From an uncultured Faecalibacterium sp. (GTDB taxonomy: Bacteria; Bacillota; Clostridia; Oscillospirales; Ruminococcaceae), in the NCBI GenBank assembly GCA_934561555.1, contig CAKTGQ010000011.1, forward strand, positions 1 through 64,000: a DNA stretch of 64,000 nt. The letters run 5' to 3'. The first letter of the stretch is position 1; every line of letters begins with the position of its first letter. The notes below the pieces were generated by a model. The model saw only the letters and a program-made list of their open reading frames with translations, had not been told where the DNA came from and made no database searches. Of the stretch, positions 17,533 to 26,386 are shown piece after piece. Made by a program: the position numbers and the translations under genes.

Positions 17533-18252
17533 TCAAACGCACCGTTCTTCGCAAAGCTTTTGTGAACGAATGCGCAGCACCCGCAAAGCCTGCTTTTGCT
17601 CCGGGGTGATACGACGGCTTTCTACTGCTTTCTGGATGGTCTTGTTGTGCGTCCACACGTCCAGCCGCTTTTCGGTCAGCCACGGCAGCGCTGCTGCGGG
17701 CTGCTTCGCCAGTGCAGTGGCAAAATACCACGCCCGCATCATATTGACATAGTATTCCTCGCTGTGCACCGCCGCCACCCAAGCCAGATATTCCGGCCTG
17801 AAGGCATCGTCCAAATAATACCGCATCAGCATCCCGATGCCATAGCGCACGGTATACACTTGGTCAGAGCCCAGCCAGCGCCGGATAACAGACAGCAGCT
17901 CCGGTTTATGCTGCGCAAACACCTTGGGGCTGAAGCTATCGCAGACCGCCCAGTTATCCACATAGGGCAAAAAGCGTTCCGTTGCCGCCAGCGCTGCGCC
18001 AAAATCCCGGACAGGCTCCAGCAGAAAGGCGTGGAGCGCGTTTTCTTCATAATAAAAATGCGGCAGGCATTGCACAAACGCCTCCGCTTCCGGGGCGTCT
18101 GCCAGCTGCTTTGCCAACCTGCGCAGCAGCGGCACCCGCACCCCGATCACCGTTTCCGGCGGCAGGGTGGGCATCAGGCGGCTGTAAAAGACCTGATATT
18201 CCTTATCTTGCAGCACAAACAGCTGCGCACGGATCGCATCCACTTCCGACAT
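17533..18252 (-). CDS. DNA alkylation repair protein (AlkD-like HEAT-repeat)
   Basis: A 239-aa alpha-helical protein of the AlkD/AlkC-type DNA alkylation repair family. GVRVPLLRRLAKQL near the N-terminus and the central VDNWAVCDSFSPK segment are typical. AlkD glycosylases excise bulky or charged alkylated bases without base flipping. Only the family, not the activity, can be stated. The start at 18252 is preferred because GGGAAG is placed correctly; an upstream extension to 18318 has no site. It follows spo0A, separated by a terminator. Confidence 0.82.
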   Translation of the reverse strand: MSEVDAIRAQLFVLQDKEYQVFYSRLMPTLPPETVIGVRVPLLRRLAKQLADAPEAEAFVQCLPHFYYEENALHAFLLEPVRDFGAALAATERFLPYVDNWAVCDSFSPKVFAQHKPELLSVIRRWLGSDQVYTVRYGIGMLMRYYLDDAFRPEYLAWVAAVHSEEYYVNMMRAWYFATALAKQPAAALPWLTEKRLDVWTHNKTIQKAVESRRITPEQKQALRVLRIRSQKLCEERCV

Positions 18253-18302
18253 TTTGTCACTTCCCTTCTGCACCATTGTACCAGATGGGAGGGGAAATGC
18301 AA

Positions 18303-18336
18303 AGAGAAAAGGCTTCACCTTTTTCAGATGAAGCCC
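18303..18336 (-). terminator. Terminator after spo0A
   Basis: On the minus strand, stem GGCTTCA/TGAAGCC closes an 11-nt loop and is followed by TTTTCTCTTT. Confidence 0.75.
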
Positions 18337-18392
18337 TTGGGTTATCCCGCGCTTTTTATGATTGTACGTCCATCTCTGTTTTTATTGGCTGT

Positions 18393-19151
18393 TTACCCCA
18401 CCCTCTGGCGTTTATCCAGCCGCATCTTGTCAGCAATCATTGCGATGAACTCGCTGTTGGTGGGCTTCCCGCGCAGGTTATGGATGGTATAACCGAAGTA
18501 GCTGTTGAGGGTATCCACGTCTCCCCTGTCCCATGCCACCTCGATGGCGTGACGGATGGCGCGCTCCACGCGGCTGGCGGTGGTGCCGTTTTTCTTGGCG
18601 ATTTCCGGGTAGAGGCGCTTGGTCACGGCGTTGATGTACTCCGGCTCGTTCATGGTGAGCAGAATGGCATCCCGCAGGAACTGGTAGCCCTTGATGTGGG
18701 CGGGCACGCCGATCTGGTGCAATATCTCGGTGACTGTCAGCTCGTCGCTGTCCACGCTGGTGTGGAGCAGGTGCTTTTCCTGTCCGCTGGCTGCTTTGAG
18801 CACCCGGGCGGCAAGGACGCTTTCGTCAAAGGGCTTGACAAAATAGTAGGCAAAGCCCTCGTCCAGTAGCTCCTGTACCATTTCCTCGCTCTGGAACGCG
18901 CCGGTAACAAAAAACGAGGTGTGGCGCTCGCCTGCGGCGTTGTAGCGCTGCTTGACCGCCAGTGCATCCAACCCGGGCATAAAGGCATCCAGCAACACCA
19001 CTTGCGGGCGAACGGCCAGCATCTTCTGTAAAACCTTGTTTCCATCCTTTTCTACAACGGTCACTTCCACGCCCTTTTGCTCCAGCGCCTCACGGCAGGC
19101 TTCTGTGATCTGAGCACCGGTATCCGACATCAAGAATCTCACTTTATCCAT
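18393..19151 (-). CDS. spo0A: Sporulation transcription factor Spo0A
   Basis: A 252-aa response regulator. The receiver domain (1-120) has the phosphoacceptor Asp55 in [10 protein letters not shown], Asp10 of the acidic pocket and Lys106 in FVKPFD. The Spo0A-specific C-terminal DNA-binding domain (about 135-250) includes [16 protein letters not shown] and [11 protein letters not shown]. It is the master regulator of sporulation and of stationary-phase physiology in Clostridia. The start at 19151 follows GGAGG. It lies 119 nt downstream of spoIVB, the classical pairing. Whether this organism sporulates cannot be told from this window. Confidence 0.95.
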   Translation of the reverse strand: MDKVRFLMSDTGAQITEACREALEQKGVEVTVVEKDGNKVLQKMLAVRPQVVLLDAFMPGLDALAVKQRYNAAGERHTSFFVTGAFQSEEMVQELLDEGFAYYFVKPFDESVLAARVLKAASGQEKHLLHTSVDSDELTVTEILHQIGVPAHIKGYQFLRDAILLTMNEPEYINAVTKRLYPEIAKKNGTTASRVERAIRHAIEVAWDRGDVDTLNSYFGYTIHNLRGKPTNSEFIAMIADKMRLDKRQRVG

Positions 19152-19270
19152 GGTTGTTTCCTCCAATGTGTGCAGTTCCCTTAACACCATGGATTTTACC
19201 ATAATTTTCCAGACAGTTCAACGGTTTATTTTGGGAAATTATGGAAATTTCACTCGAATGTCCTACTTTT

Positions 19271-20494
19271 TTATGCTGCCGCGTCCGTTCCGGGCACGGA
19301 ATGTGCCTGTTCCAGCATGGTTTGTGCAAAAATGCCGTAGCCGCGTGTCGGGTCATTGACCAGCACATGGGTCACCGCACCCACCAGCCGCCCGTTTTGC
19401 AGGATGGGACTGCCGCTCATCCCCTGCACGATGCCGCCGGTCTGCGCCAGCAGTGCCGGGTCGGTAACGCGCAGCACCATGTTGCGGCGCGGGTCGGCAT
19501 CGTTCACCTTTTCAATATAGACGCGGTAGCTGCGGGGCGTTTCGCCGCTGGTAGTGGTCAGGATCTCTGCCGCGCCGGGCAGCACCTCCTGCGCAAAGGC
19601 AAGCTCCGTCTGCTGCCCCGCAATCGCAGTGCTTACCGTGCCGTAGACGCCGTTTTCGCCGTTGATGCAGATCCTGCCAAGGGCGTGGTCGCTGATAAAT
19701 TTACCCTTCAGTTCCCCGGGGCTTCCGGCGGTGCCGCCGGTGCAGCCCACGATCTGGCAGGCCACGATCTCGCCGCTGCGCAGGGCGACCTGTTCGCCGG
19801 TGTCGCTGTCGCTGATGGGGTGCCCCAGCCCGGCAAACACCCCGGCCTGCGCGTCCACAAAGGTCAGAGTGCCCACCCCGGCGGAGGAATCCCGCACCCA
19901 CATCCCCGCCCGCCACTGGGCGTTCTGGGTATCCCACACCGGCAAAAGGGTGGTCTGGCGCTGTTCGCCTTTGCGAACGTAGACCACCTCCACTGCCGCA
20001 CCGGCAGCGGCTTCCAGCGCGGCGTGGACCTGCTCGTTGGTCTCGGTGACGGTGTTCCCCATACGGATGACCCTGTCGCCCAGCCGCAGTCCCGCCTGCT
20101 TTGCGGGGTTCACTGTACCGGCGGCAGTGTGCACCTCGGAAAAGCCCACGACAAGCGCCCCCTCTGAGAACATCTTCACCCCAAAGGGCGTGCCGCACAC
20201 CGTGACCGTGGGGCGCTGCATCACGGTGGCGCGGATGGTCTTGACCGGCAGCCAGCCGCCCAGCGCCAGCGTGGTCTGATAGCTGCCCGCTGCCCGGGTG
20301 CTGGCCACGTTGCGGCTGCCGTGCCCGCGCAGCGGCTCCACCCAGCCAAAGCGGGGCAACGTGAGCTGCTGCGCCGGTTCCAGATAGACCTGCTCCGGCA
20401 GGGCGCACCACAGCCAGCCCAGCGCTGCCACGGCGGCCACCAGCAGATAAACGCCTATAATTTTTATCCACCGGACGATGCTGTGCTTGGACAT
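19271..20494 (-). CDS. spoIVB: SpoIVB-type serine peptidase
   Basis: A 407-aa PDZ-containing S55 peptidase. An N-terminal membrane anchor lies at about 8-30 and a PDZ domain at about 95-180. The catalytic region has GLGHPISD (His225) and the GMSGSP serine box near 358-363. In spore formers SpoIVB crosses the inner forespore membrane and triggers pro-sigma-K processing. The start at 20494 follows GGGAGG. Genomic pairing with spo0A supports the name. Confidence 0.93.
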   Translation of the reverse strand: MSKHSIVRWIKIIGVYLLVAAVAALGWLWCALPEQVYLEPAQQLTLPRFGWVEPLRGHGSRNVASTRAAGSYQTTLALGGWLPVKTIRATVMQRPTVTVCGTPFGVKMFSEGALVVGFSEVHTAAGTVNPAKQAGLRLGDRVIRMGNTVTETNEQVHAALEAAAGAAVEVVYVRKGEQRQTTLLPVWDTQNAQWRAGMWVRDSSAGVGTLTFVDAQAGVFAGLGHPISDSDTGEQVALRSGEIVACQIVGCTGGTAGSPGELKGKFISDHALGRICINGENGVYGTVSTAIAGQQTELAFAQEVLPGAAEILTTTSGETPRSYRVYIEKVNDADPRRNMVLRVTDPALLAQTGGIVQGMSGSPILQNGRLVGAVTHVLVNDPTRGYGIFAQTMLEQAHSVPGTDAAA

Positions 20495-20543
20495 TTTACG
20501 GCCTCCCTGCGCATTTTTCGGGGTTAGTATGCGCAGAAAGGGA

Positions 20544-20588
20544 CAAAAAAACCGCACCCGCATCCAAAAATGGACGCAGGTGCGGTCA
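20544..20588 (-). terminator. Terminator after prfB
   Basis: On the minus strand a 16-bp stem, starting ACCGCACC with mismatches only at its centre, closes a loop of T residues and is followed by TTTTTTTG. It separates prfB from spoIVB. Confidence 0.88.
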
Positions 20589-20609
20589 TGATTTTACAGG
20601 GACAGGCGC

Positions 20610-21731
20610 TTATGCGTCCTGCAGCTCGCCGCGGCTAGCGGCCTTGAGGTAGGCGAAGATAAACTCATCAATATCGCCATCCATCACGGCATCCACGTTG
20701 CCGGTCTCGTAGTTGGTGCGGTGATCCTTGACCATGGTGTAGGGCATGAACACATAGCTGCGGATCTGGTGACCCCAGGCGATCTCGTTCTGCACGCCCT
20801 TGATGTCGTCGATCTTATCCATGTGCTGCTGCTTGGCGATCTGGTAGAGCTTGGCCTTCAGCATTTCCATAGCGTAGTCGCGGTTCTGGAACTGGCTGCG
20901 CTGGGTCTGGCAGCTGACTACGATGCCGGTGGGCTTGTGGATCAGACGGACAGCGGAAGAGGTCTTATTGATGTGCTGGCCACCGGCACCGGAGGAGCGG
21001 TACACCTGCATCTCGATATCCTCGGGGCGGATGTCAACCTGAATGGTGTTGTCCAGCTCCGGCATAACTTCCAGAGAGGCAAAGCTGGTCTGGCGGCGGG
21101 CGTTGGCGTCAAAGGGAGAAACACGCACCAGACGGTGCACGCCGTTCTCGCTCTTGAGCAGACCGTAGGCGTTGGCGCCCTTGACCATCATGGAAGCGCT
21201 CTTCAGACCGGCCTCGTCGCCGTCCTGATAGTCCAGCACCTCCACGGTCATGCCGTGTGCCTGTGCCCACTTATTATACATACGATACAGCATCTCGGCC
21301 CAGTCCTGTGCCTCGGTGCCGCCGGTGCCTGCGTGGAAGGTAAGGATGGCATTGCTGTGGTCGTACTCGCCGTTCAGCATGGTCATCAGCTGCAATTCCT
21401 CCACAGCCTTGCCCACGGTGTTCACAGCCTCCTCGGCCTCGGGGATCATGGCGGGGTCGTACTCCTCGTCCAGCATCTCCAGCATGGTCTCGGCGTCATC
21501 GTACAGGCCCTGCAGCTTTTCAAAGCGGTTCAGCTTGCCCTTCAGGTCGCCGACCTCGTCAAACACCTTTTTGCTCAGCTCTGCATCATCATAAAAGCCG
21601 GGGCGGGACATGGTGTGTTCCAGCTCCTGCACGCGCTTGCGGCTTGCTTCAATGGCCAGTGCTTCTTCCAAGTCCTTAACGGCCTTGGCGTGCTCGGCCA
21701 GCTGCACTTTCAGTTCATCAGTCGTGATCAT
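20610..21731 (-). CDS. prfB: Peptide chain release factor 2, without programmed frameshift
   Basis: A 373-aa class I release factor recognising UAA/UGA. The RF2 tripeptide SPF is at 205-207 and the catalytic GGQ at 250-252, so it is RF2 and not RF1. The reading frame is continuous from MITTDEL through residues 23-32, where most bacterial prfB genes carry an in-frame UGA and +1 frameshift. Autoregulation by RF2 shortage is therefore absent. It is monocistronic, followed by a strong terminator. Confidence 0.95.
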   Translation of the reverse strand: MITTDELKVQLAEHAKAVKDLEEALAIEASRKRVQELEHTMSRPGFYDDAELSKKVFDEVGDLKGKLNRFEKLQGLYDDAETMLEMLDEEYDPAMIPEAEEAVNTVGKAVEELQLMTMLNGEYDHSNAILTFHAGTGGTEAQDWAEMLYRMYNKWAQAHGMTVEVLDYQDGDEAGLKSASMMVKGANAYGLLKSENGVHRLVRVSPFDANARRQTSFASLEVMPELDNTIQVDIRPEDIEMQVYRSSGAGGQHINKTSSAVRLIHKPTGIVVSCQTQRSQFQNRDYAMEMLKAKLYQIAKQQHMDKIDDIKGVQNEIAWGHQIRSYVFMPYTMVKDHRTNYETGNVDAVMDGDIDEFIFAYLKAASRGELQDA

Positions 21732-21990
21732 TCTCTAAGTTCCTCTCGTTCAAGGGTTTCCATCATAGCAGATAACATCCCCGGCAGGGCGCAAAACGCA
21801 CGCACAGCGTGCATTTTCTGTCCCGCCAAAAGACACAGTTTATACACAGATACTTCATTAGTATACCGAGAATCTGTGATAAAGTAAAGAGGAAAAATAC
21901 TATCTTGCCGGATTTTTAAAGATTTTCACCTTTTCTTTTCATTCCCGGGGGAGTATAATACCAGTATGATCGATTTCACAGGAGGATATC
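21732..21990. other. Divergent intergenic region prfB / RING-like gene
   Basis: This 259-nt gap contains TATAAT at 21954-21959 on the plus strand, 32 nt before the next gene, without a good -35 (TTTTCT at 17-nt spacing). On the minus side I could not fix a prfB promoter. No gene is visible. Confidence 0.4.
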
Positions 21991-22980
21991 ATGCCGAAAT
22001 ATTATGGCTGTCCCTGTGAGGGCTGCGGCAAGCCGCTGACCCTTCAGGACGACATTGTGGTCTGCCCGGACTGCGGTGCACCCTACCACCGCACCTGTTA
22101 TGAGAAGATGGGTCTGTGCATCCATGCCCCTGCCCATGGTGCAGGCTACGAGTGGAAGTTCCCTTATCAGGATGCACAGCTGCGCACCTGCCCCACCTGT
22201 GGGGAGCGCACCCTGCGCAGCGAGAGCGTCTGCCGCTGCTGCGGCGCTGCCCTGCCCCCTGAGAGCGCAGAACAGCCCAACGACCGTGCTGCCGCCAGCG
22301 CCGAGCAGAACCGGGATTTTGATTACAGCGAGATGTACCGGGACGAAATGTACCGGAATTTCACGGAAAAAGTCGTTGACCCGGTGCACCGCAACGTGCG
22401 CGCCGCCTTTGGCAAGGACGAGCTGATCGACGGTATTCCTTATCAGGACTGGGTGGATTTTATCGGCACAGCCGCGCCGGTCTACCTGAACGATTACAGC
22501 CAGATGCATCTGCGACACTCCAAGATCTCCATGAGCTTTTCGGCACTGCTGTTCGGCCCCTTCTACTTTTTCTACCGTAAGGCATGGAAACCGGCCTTCG
22601 GCTTTTTGGCCGCAGAGCTGCTGTTGTTCGTCCCCACCTTAATTAGCATGATGCAGACCACCGGCAGTCCGCTGACCGCCGGGATCAGTGCTTCCGCACT
22701 GGTGGTGCTGAGCCGCATCATGTCCCTTCTCAGCTTTGTACTGATGCTGGTACGGGGGCTGTATGGCAAGTGGCTTTACCGCCGCAGCGCAGCGGCACGC
22801 ATCCGCCGCATCCGTGCCGAGTTCCCGGACCCGGAGCAGCGCCGCGCCGTGCTGAATGCACAGGGCGGTGTCAGCATTGCAGCCTGCATTGGCGCATTCA
22901 TCCTGCTGATGATCGTTGGCAGCCTTTGCTCCATGCTGCTGGGGCCGGACCTGAACGCACTGGTAGGCACCTTTATTTAA
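21991..22980 (+). CDS. RING-finger-like zinc-ribbon membrane protein
   Basis: A 329-aa protein. The N-terminus is cysteine-rich (CPCEGCGKP, CPDCGAPYH-x2-C-x5-GLCIH), the spacing of the prokaryotic RING-like family, followed by a second zinc ribbon (CPTCGE ... CRCCG) at about 67-90. A charged linker leads to a C-terminal half with about four hydrophobic segments beginning SALLFGPFYFFYRKAW, a DUF2628-like arrangement. Eukaryotic RING domains are E3 ligases, but no ubiquitin machinery is seen, so function is unassigned. The start follows AGGAGG. It stands alone ahead of galU. Confidence 0.75.
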   Translation: MPKYYGCPCEGCGKPLTLQDDIVVCPDCGAPYHRTCYEKMGLCIHAPAHGAGYEWKFPYQDAQLRTCPTCGERTLRSESVCRCCGAALPPESAEQPNDRAAASAEQNRDFDYSEMYRDEMYRNFTEKVVDPVHRNVRAAFGKDELIDGIPYQDWVDFIGTAAPVYLNDYSQMHLRHSKISMSFSALLFGPFYFFYRKAWKPAFGFLAAELLLFVPTLISMMQTTGSPLTAGISASALVVLSRIMSLLSFVLMLVRGLYGKWLYRRSAAARIRRIRAEFPDPEQRRAVLNAQGGVSIAACIGAFILLMIVGSLCSMLLGPDLNALVGTFI

Positions 22981-23057
22981 TATGTTTCACGCAGGATGGG
23001 GATCCTGCTGAAAAGCGCGGTTCGCCGTGCATAAAATGAGAACATGGGAGAATCATT

Positions 23058-23933
23058 ATGAAAAAAGTCACCAAAGCTGTTATTCCGGCTGCGGGTCTTG
23101 GCACCCGCGTACTGCCCGCTACCAAGGCAATGCCTAAGGGCATGCTGCCCCTCGTGGACAAGCCCGCCATCCAGTATCTGGTGGAGGAGGCCGTCCGCTC
23201 CGGCATTACCGACATCCTGATCATTCTGGGCCGCAACCAGAGCATTATCGAGGATCACTTCGACCGCAGCCCCGAGCTGGAGGAAAAGCTGGCCAAGCCC
23301 GGCAAGGAAAAGATGCTGGAAGAGTGTCTGGGCATTGCCAATCTGGCCAACATCCTGTTCGTGCGCCAGAAGGAAACTCTGGGTCTGGGCCATGCAGTCA
23401 ACACCGCCAAAGCTTTTACCGGCGATGATCCCTTTGTGGTCATCTACGGCGACGACGTGATCTGGGGCGAGGACCCGGTCTGCGCCCAGCTGATCCGTGC
23501 CTACGAGGAGTTCGGCCGTCCGGCCGCCGGTGTATCCGCTGTGCCTTGGGAGGATGTGAGCCGCTATTGCAGCTTAAAGACCACTCCCCTCCACGACAAC
23601 TACTTCTTTGTGGATGATATGATCGAGAAGCCCAAGAAGGGGCAGGAGTTCAGCAACTATTCCATCCTGGGCCGTGTGCTGCTGACCCCGGAGATCTACG
23701 AGATCCTTGCCAACACCAAGCCCGGTGCCGGCGGCGAGATCCAGCTGACCGATGCCATGGCAGAGTATGCCCGCACCCGCGGCGGCATGACCGCTGTGGA
23801 GTTCACCGGTAAGCACTACGATATGGGCAACAAGCTCAAGGTCGTGGAGGCTCAGGTGGAGCTGGCATTGCAGCACCCCGAGATCGGCGAGGAGTTCCGC
23901 GCCTACCTGAAGGAGTTCTGCAAAACGCTGTAA
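23058..23933 (+). CDS. galU: UTP-glucose-1-phosphate uridylyltransferase
   Basis: A 291-aa nucleotidyltransferase making UDP-glucose for envelope polysaccharides and the Leloir pathway. The N-terminal AAGLGTRVLPATKAMPKGMLP motif has G where most GalU proteins carry E (PKEMLP). VDKPAIQYLVEEA and the KPGAGGEIQLTDA region are conserved. The length is typical. The start follows GGGAG. A strong terminator follows, so it is probably monocistronic. Confidence 0.93.
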   Translation: MKKVTKAVIPAAGLGTRVLPATKAMPKGMLPLVDKPAIQYLVEEAVRSGITDILIILGRNQSIIEDHFDRSPELEEKLAKPGKEKMLEECLGIANLANILFVRQKETLGLGHAVNTAKAFTGDDPFVVIYGDDVIWGEDPVCAQLIRAYEEFGRPAAGVSAVPWEDVSRYCSLKTTPLHDNYFFVDDMIEKPKKGQEFSNYSILGRVLLTPEIYEILANTKPGAGGEIQLTDAMAEYARTRGGMTAVEFTGKHYDMGNKLKVVEAQVELALQHPEIGEEFRAYLKEFCKTL

Positions 23934-23952
23934 AGACGCTGCATAAATAATA

Positions 23953-23999
23953 AAAACGGGGCTGTTGCACGAAACCATGTGCAGCGGCCCCGTTTTTTA
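23953..23999 (+). terminator. Terminator after galU
   Basis: AAAACGGGGC...GCAC pairs with GTGC...GCCCCGTTTT around a GAAACCA-type loop, followed by a T-run. Confidence 0.85.
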
Positions 24000-24013
24000 C
24001 CTATATTCAGATG

Positions 24014-24054
24014 AAAAAGGGGTTCAGAAACTCCCGTAGGTGTTTCTGAACCCC
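24014..24054 (-). terminator. Terminator after the cation/proton antiporter gene
   Basis: On the minus strand, GGGGTTCAGAAAC pairs with GTTTCTGAACCCC (13 bp, loop 9-10 nt) followed by TTTTTC. Confidence 0.88.
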
Positions 24055-24071
24055 AAATATGAAAATCAAAT

Positions 24072-25265
24072 CTAGTTTGCCTGACTGGGATGCGGCACGG
24101 GCGGATGCTTGGTAAACATGGCCTTGAGTGCCAGTGGGGTGGTCACGCTGGACACCACGATCAACAGGATCACGGCGGTAAAGTAGACCGGGTCTACAAC
24201 GCCGATGGCCAGACCCTTCTGTGCCACGATCAGTGCCACCTCACCGCGGGTCATCATGCCGACGCCGACCTTCAGGGAATCGTCCCAGTTGAAGCGGCAG
24301 AGCTTTGCTGCCAGACCGCAGCCGATGATCTTGGTAATCAGTGCCACCACCACAAAGCAGACACAGAACAGTAAGATCTCCGGGGTCAGGCCGCTGATAT
24401 CGGTCTTGAGACCGATGGATGCAAAGAAGATCGGTGCAAAGAGGACGTAGTTACTGATATCCACCCGGCGCTCCACATAGGGTGCGTCATCCATGGTGCA
24501 CAGCACGATGCCTGCAATGTAAGCACCAGTGATATCGGCGATGCCGAAGTACTCCTCTGCAATGTAGGCCATGGCAAAGCAGAACGCCATACTTACGATG
24601 GTGATACGCTGGGTGTGGGGGTTGCGCTGATCCAGCCACTTCATGGCATAATGTACCACAAGGCCAACGCCCAATGCGGTGGCAAAGAACAGCACAGTGT
24701 TGAACAGAACCTTGCCCAGACCCGTACCGGTGCCGCTGCTGGCGCCCAGCACACAGGTGAGCACCACGATGCCGATGACATCATCAATGACAGCAGCGCT
24801 GACGATGGTAGTGCCCAGAAAACTCTTCAGGTGTCCGAGTTCCTGCAAGGTAGCCACCGTGATGGACACACTGGTAGCGGTCATAATGGTGCCGATGAAC
24901 AGCGCCCGGTAGAACTCCGGGCTGCCAACTGCGGCAAAGCCGTAGAACGCACCATATAATAAGGTGCCGCCCACCAGAGGCACAGCCACGCCAACGGTAG
25001 CGATCAGGGTGGCAATGGGGCCTGCCTTGATTAGTTCCTTCAGGTTAGTGCCGAGGCCGGTGGTGAACATGAGCATCACAACGCCGATCTCTGCAAAGAC
25101 GGAGATGGAGTCACTGATCTGCACCAGGTTCAGCACGCAGGGGCCGATGAGCAGGCCGGCGATGATCTCGCCCACCACCTGCGGCGCCTTGCACTTGCGC
25201 GCCACCAGTCCGAAGAATTTCGCGCTTAAGATAATAATTGCCAGATCTCGAAACAACGAATACAT
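24072..25265 (-). CDS. Cation:proton antiporter (CPA2/NapA-Kef type)
   Basis: A 397-aa integral membrane protein with about 12-13 hydrophobic segments. VGEIIAGLLIGP in the first segments and the paired aspartates in AAVIDDVIGIV are the CPA2 signature of electrogenic Na+(K+)/H+ antiporters. No C-terminal TrkA-N domain is attached, so it is not a full Kef system. It would exchange monovalent cations for protons in pH or sodium homeostasis. The promoter at 25346-25374 is divergent from the rpsF promoter. Confidence 0.88.
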   Translation of the reverse strand: MYSLFRDLAIIILSAKFFGLVARKCKAPQVVGEIIAGLLIGPCVLNLVQISDSISVFAEIGVVMLMFTTGLGTNLKELIKAGPIATLIATVGVAVPLVGGTLLYGAFYGFAAVGSPEFYRALFIGTIMTATSVSITVATLQELGHLKSFLGTTIVSAAVIDDVIGIVVLTCVLGASSGTGTGLGKVLFNTVLFFATALGVGLVVHYAMKWLDQRNPHTQRITIVSMAFCFAMAYIAEEYFGIADITGAYIAGIVLCTMDDAPYVERRVDISNYVLFAPIFFASIGLKTDISGLTPEILLFCVCFVVVALITKIIGCGLAAKLCRFNWDDSLKVGVGMMTRGEVALIVAQKGLAIGVVDPVYFTAVILLIVVSSVTTPLALKAMFTKHPPVPHPSQAN

Positions 25266-25345
25266 GGATTACCCTCCTTTTATTTTTCCCACTTCCCTGC
25301 CACTGCCGGAACCCCGGCCCTGCCATAATACAGGAAAGCGTCTAC

Positions 25346-25374
25346 ATTATAGTCCTTTTTACCAAAAAATGCAA
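25346..25374 (-). promoter_or_regulatory. Promoter for the antiporter
   Basis: On the minus strand TTGCAT (25374-25369), 17 nt, TATAAT (25351-25346), about 85 nt upstream of the start. Confidence 0.75.
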
Positions 25375-25407
25375 AACATTTTTTATCGTTCTTTTTGCCG
25401 AAAAAGC

Positions 25408-25436
25408 TTGACAGAAGCAAAGAAGCTTGCTATAAT
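25408..25436 (+). promoter_or_regulatory. Perfect consensus promoter for rpsF-ssb-rpsR
   Basis: TTGACA at 25408-25413, a 17-nt spacer and TATAAT at 25431-25436. The leader to rpsF is about 100 nt. Confidence 0.92.
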
Positions 25437-25442
25437 AAATTG

Positions 25443-25545
25443 CTGTCTGAACAGACACGCCGCACAGGCCGCGATGCCGCAGCCTGTGTACCCTTGGCCT
25501 TGCAGATCCGCAGGGCCCTCAAGTCCAAAAGGAGGTGCTACAAAA
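25443..25545 (+). promoter_or_regulatory. Candidate S6:S18 autoregulatory leader
   Basis: The leader forms a hairpin CACAGGC/GCCTGTG (25463-25469 with 25482-25488) flanked 5' by GCCG and 3' by TACCC, with CCG repeated in the loop. In many bacteria the S6:S18 complex represses its own operon by binding a bulged CCG-containing hairpin that mimics its 16S rRNA site. The operon contains both partners, rpsF and rpsR. The match is by eye only. Confidence 0.4.
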
Positions 25546-25830
25546 ATGGCAAAGTACGAAACCATGCTGATTACCAGCGCCGCTCTCGATGAGGAGGCTT
25601 CCGCCGCTCTGGTGGGTAAGTTCAAGTCCCTGATCGAGGCTAACGGTACGATCGATTCTATCGACGAGTGGGGCAAGCGCCGTCTGGCCTACCCCATCAA
25701 CGACGAGGAAGAGGGCGTCTACACCGTGATCAACTTCACCAGCGAGCCCAGCTTCCCCGCTGAGCTGGACCGTGTGTACAAGATCACTGAAGGCGTTATG
25801 CGCAGCCTGATCATTGCTCACGAGGAGTAA
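25546..25830 (+). CDS. rpsF: 30S ribosomal protein S6
   Basis: A 94-aa S6 protein (MAKYETMLI ... IIAHEE) that forms a heterodimer with S18 in the platform of the 30S subunit. The ATG at 25546 follows AAAGGAGG; a longer in-frame reading back to 24964 overlaps the antiporter gene and is not real. It is first in the rpsF-ssb-rpsR operon. Confidence 0.97.
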   Translation: MAKYETMLITSAALDEEASAALVGKFKSLIEANGTIDSIDEWGKRRLAYPINDEEEGVYTVINFTSEPSFPAELDRVYKITEGVMRSLIIAHEE

Positions 25831-25860
25831 TTCTTCTGTGACAGAAAGGGAGACCGTACT

Positions 25861-26340
25861 ATGTTGAATGTTGTTGCTATCATGGGCCGCCTTGCGCGTG
25901 ACCCTGAAATGCGTCAGACCACTACCGGCAAGAATGTCGCTTCGTTCCGCATTGCCTGCGACCGCGGGCGCCGCGATGCCAATGGGCAGAGCGTAGCGGA
26001 CTGGATCGATGTGGTTGCATGGGATCGGCAGGCCGAGTTTGTCTGCCGCTATTTCCAGAAAGGTTCCCTGATCGTTGTGGACGGCCGTTTGCAGTCCCGT
26101 CAGTATCAGGATAAGACCGGCGCAAACCGCACTGCCGTTGAAGTGGTTGCCAGCAACATCAACTTTGCAGGCCCCAAGAGCAGCAATGCAGGTGACGGAA
26201 ACGGCTATCAGAATGCCGCTCCGTCCTACCAGAACGCAGCGTCTGCCCGTCCGGCTGCTGTGGAGGCAGCTCCCAGCTACTCTGCCGGTAATGCCGACGA
26301 CTTCGCCGTCATCGACGACAGCGATGACCTGCCGTTCTGA
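25861..26340 (+). CDS. ssb: Single-stranded DNA-binding protein
   Basis: A 159-aa SSB. The N-terminal OB-fold (about 1-105) opens MLNVVAIMGRLARDPE. A linker rich in N, Q, A and P follows, and the acidic C-terminal tip DSDDLPF recruits replication and repair proteins. It lies 30 nt after rpsF and 46 nt before rpsR, the usual Firmicutes arrangement, with GAAAGGGAG as ribosome site. Confidence 0.97.
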   Translation: MLNVVAIMGRLARDPEMRQTTTGKNVASFRIACDRGRRDANGQSVADWIDVVAWDRQAEFVCRYFQKGSLIVVDGRLQSRQYQDKTGANRTAVEVVASNINFAGPKSSNAGDGNGYQNAAPSYQNAASARPAAVEAAPSYSAGNADDFAVIDDSDDLPF

Positions 26341-26386
26341 CACGAAACGGTCCATCCGTTAAAAATCCAATAGGAGGTAATAAGCA

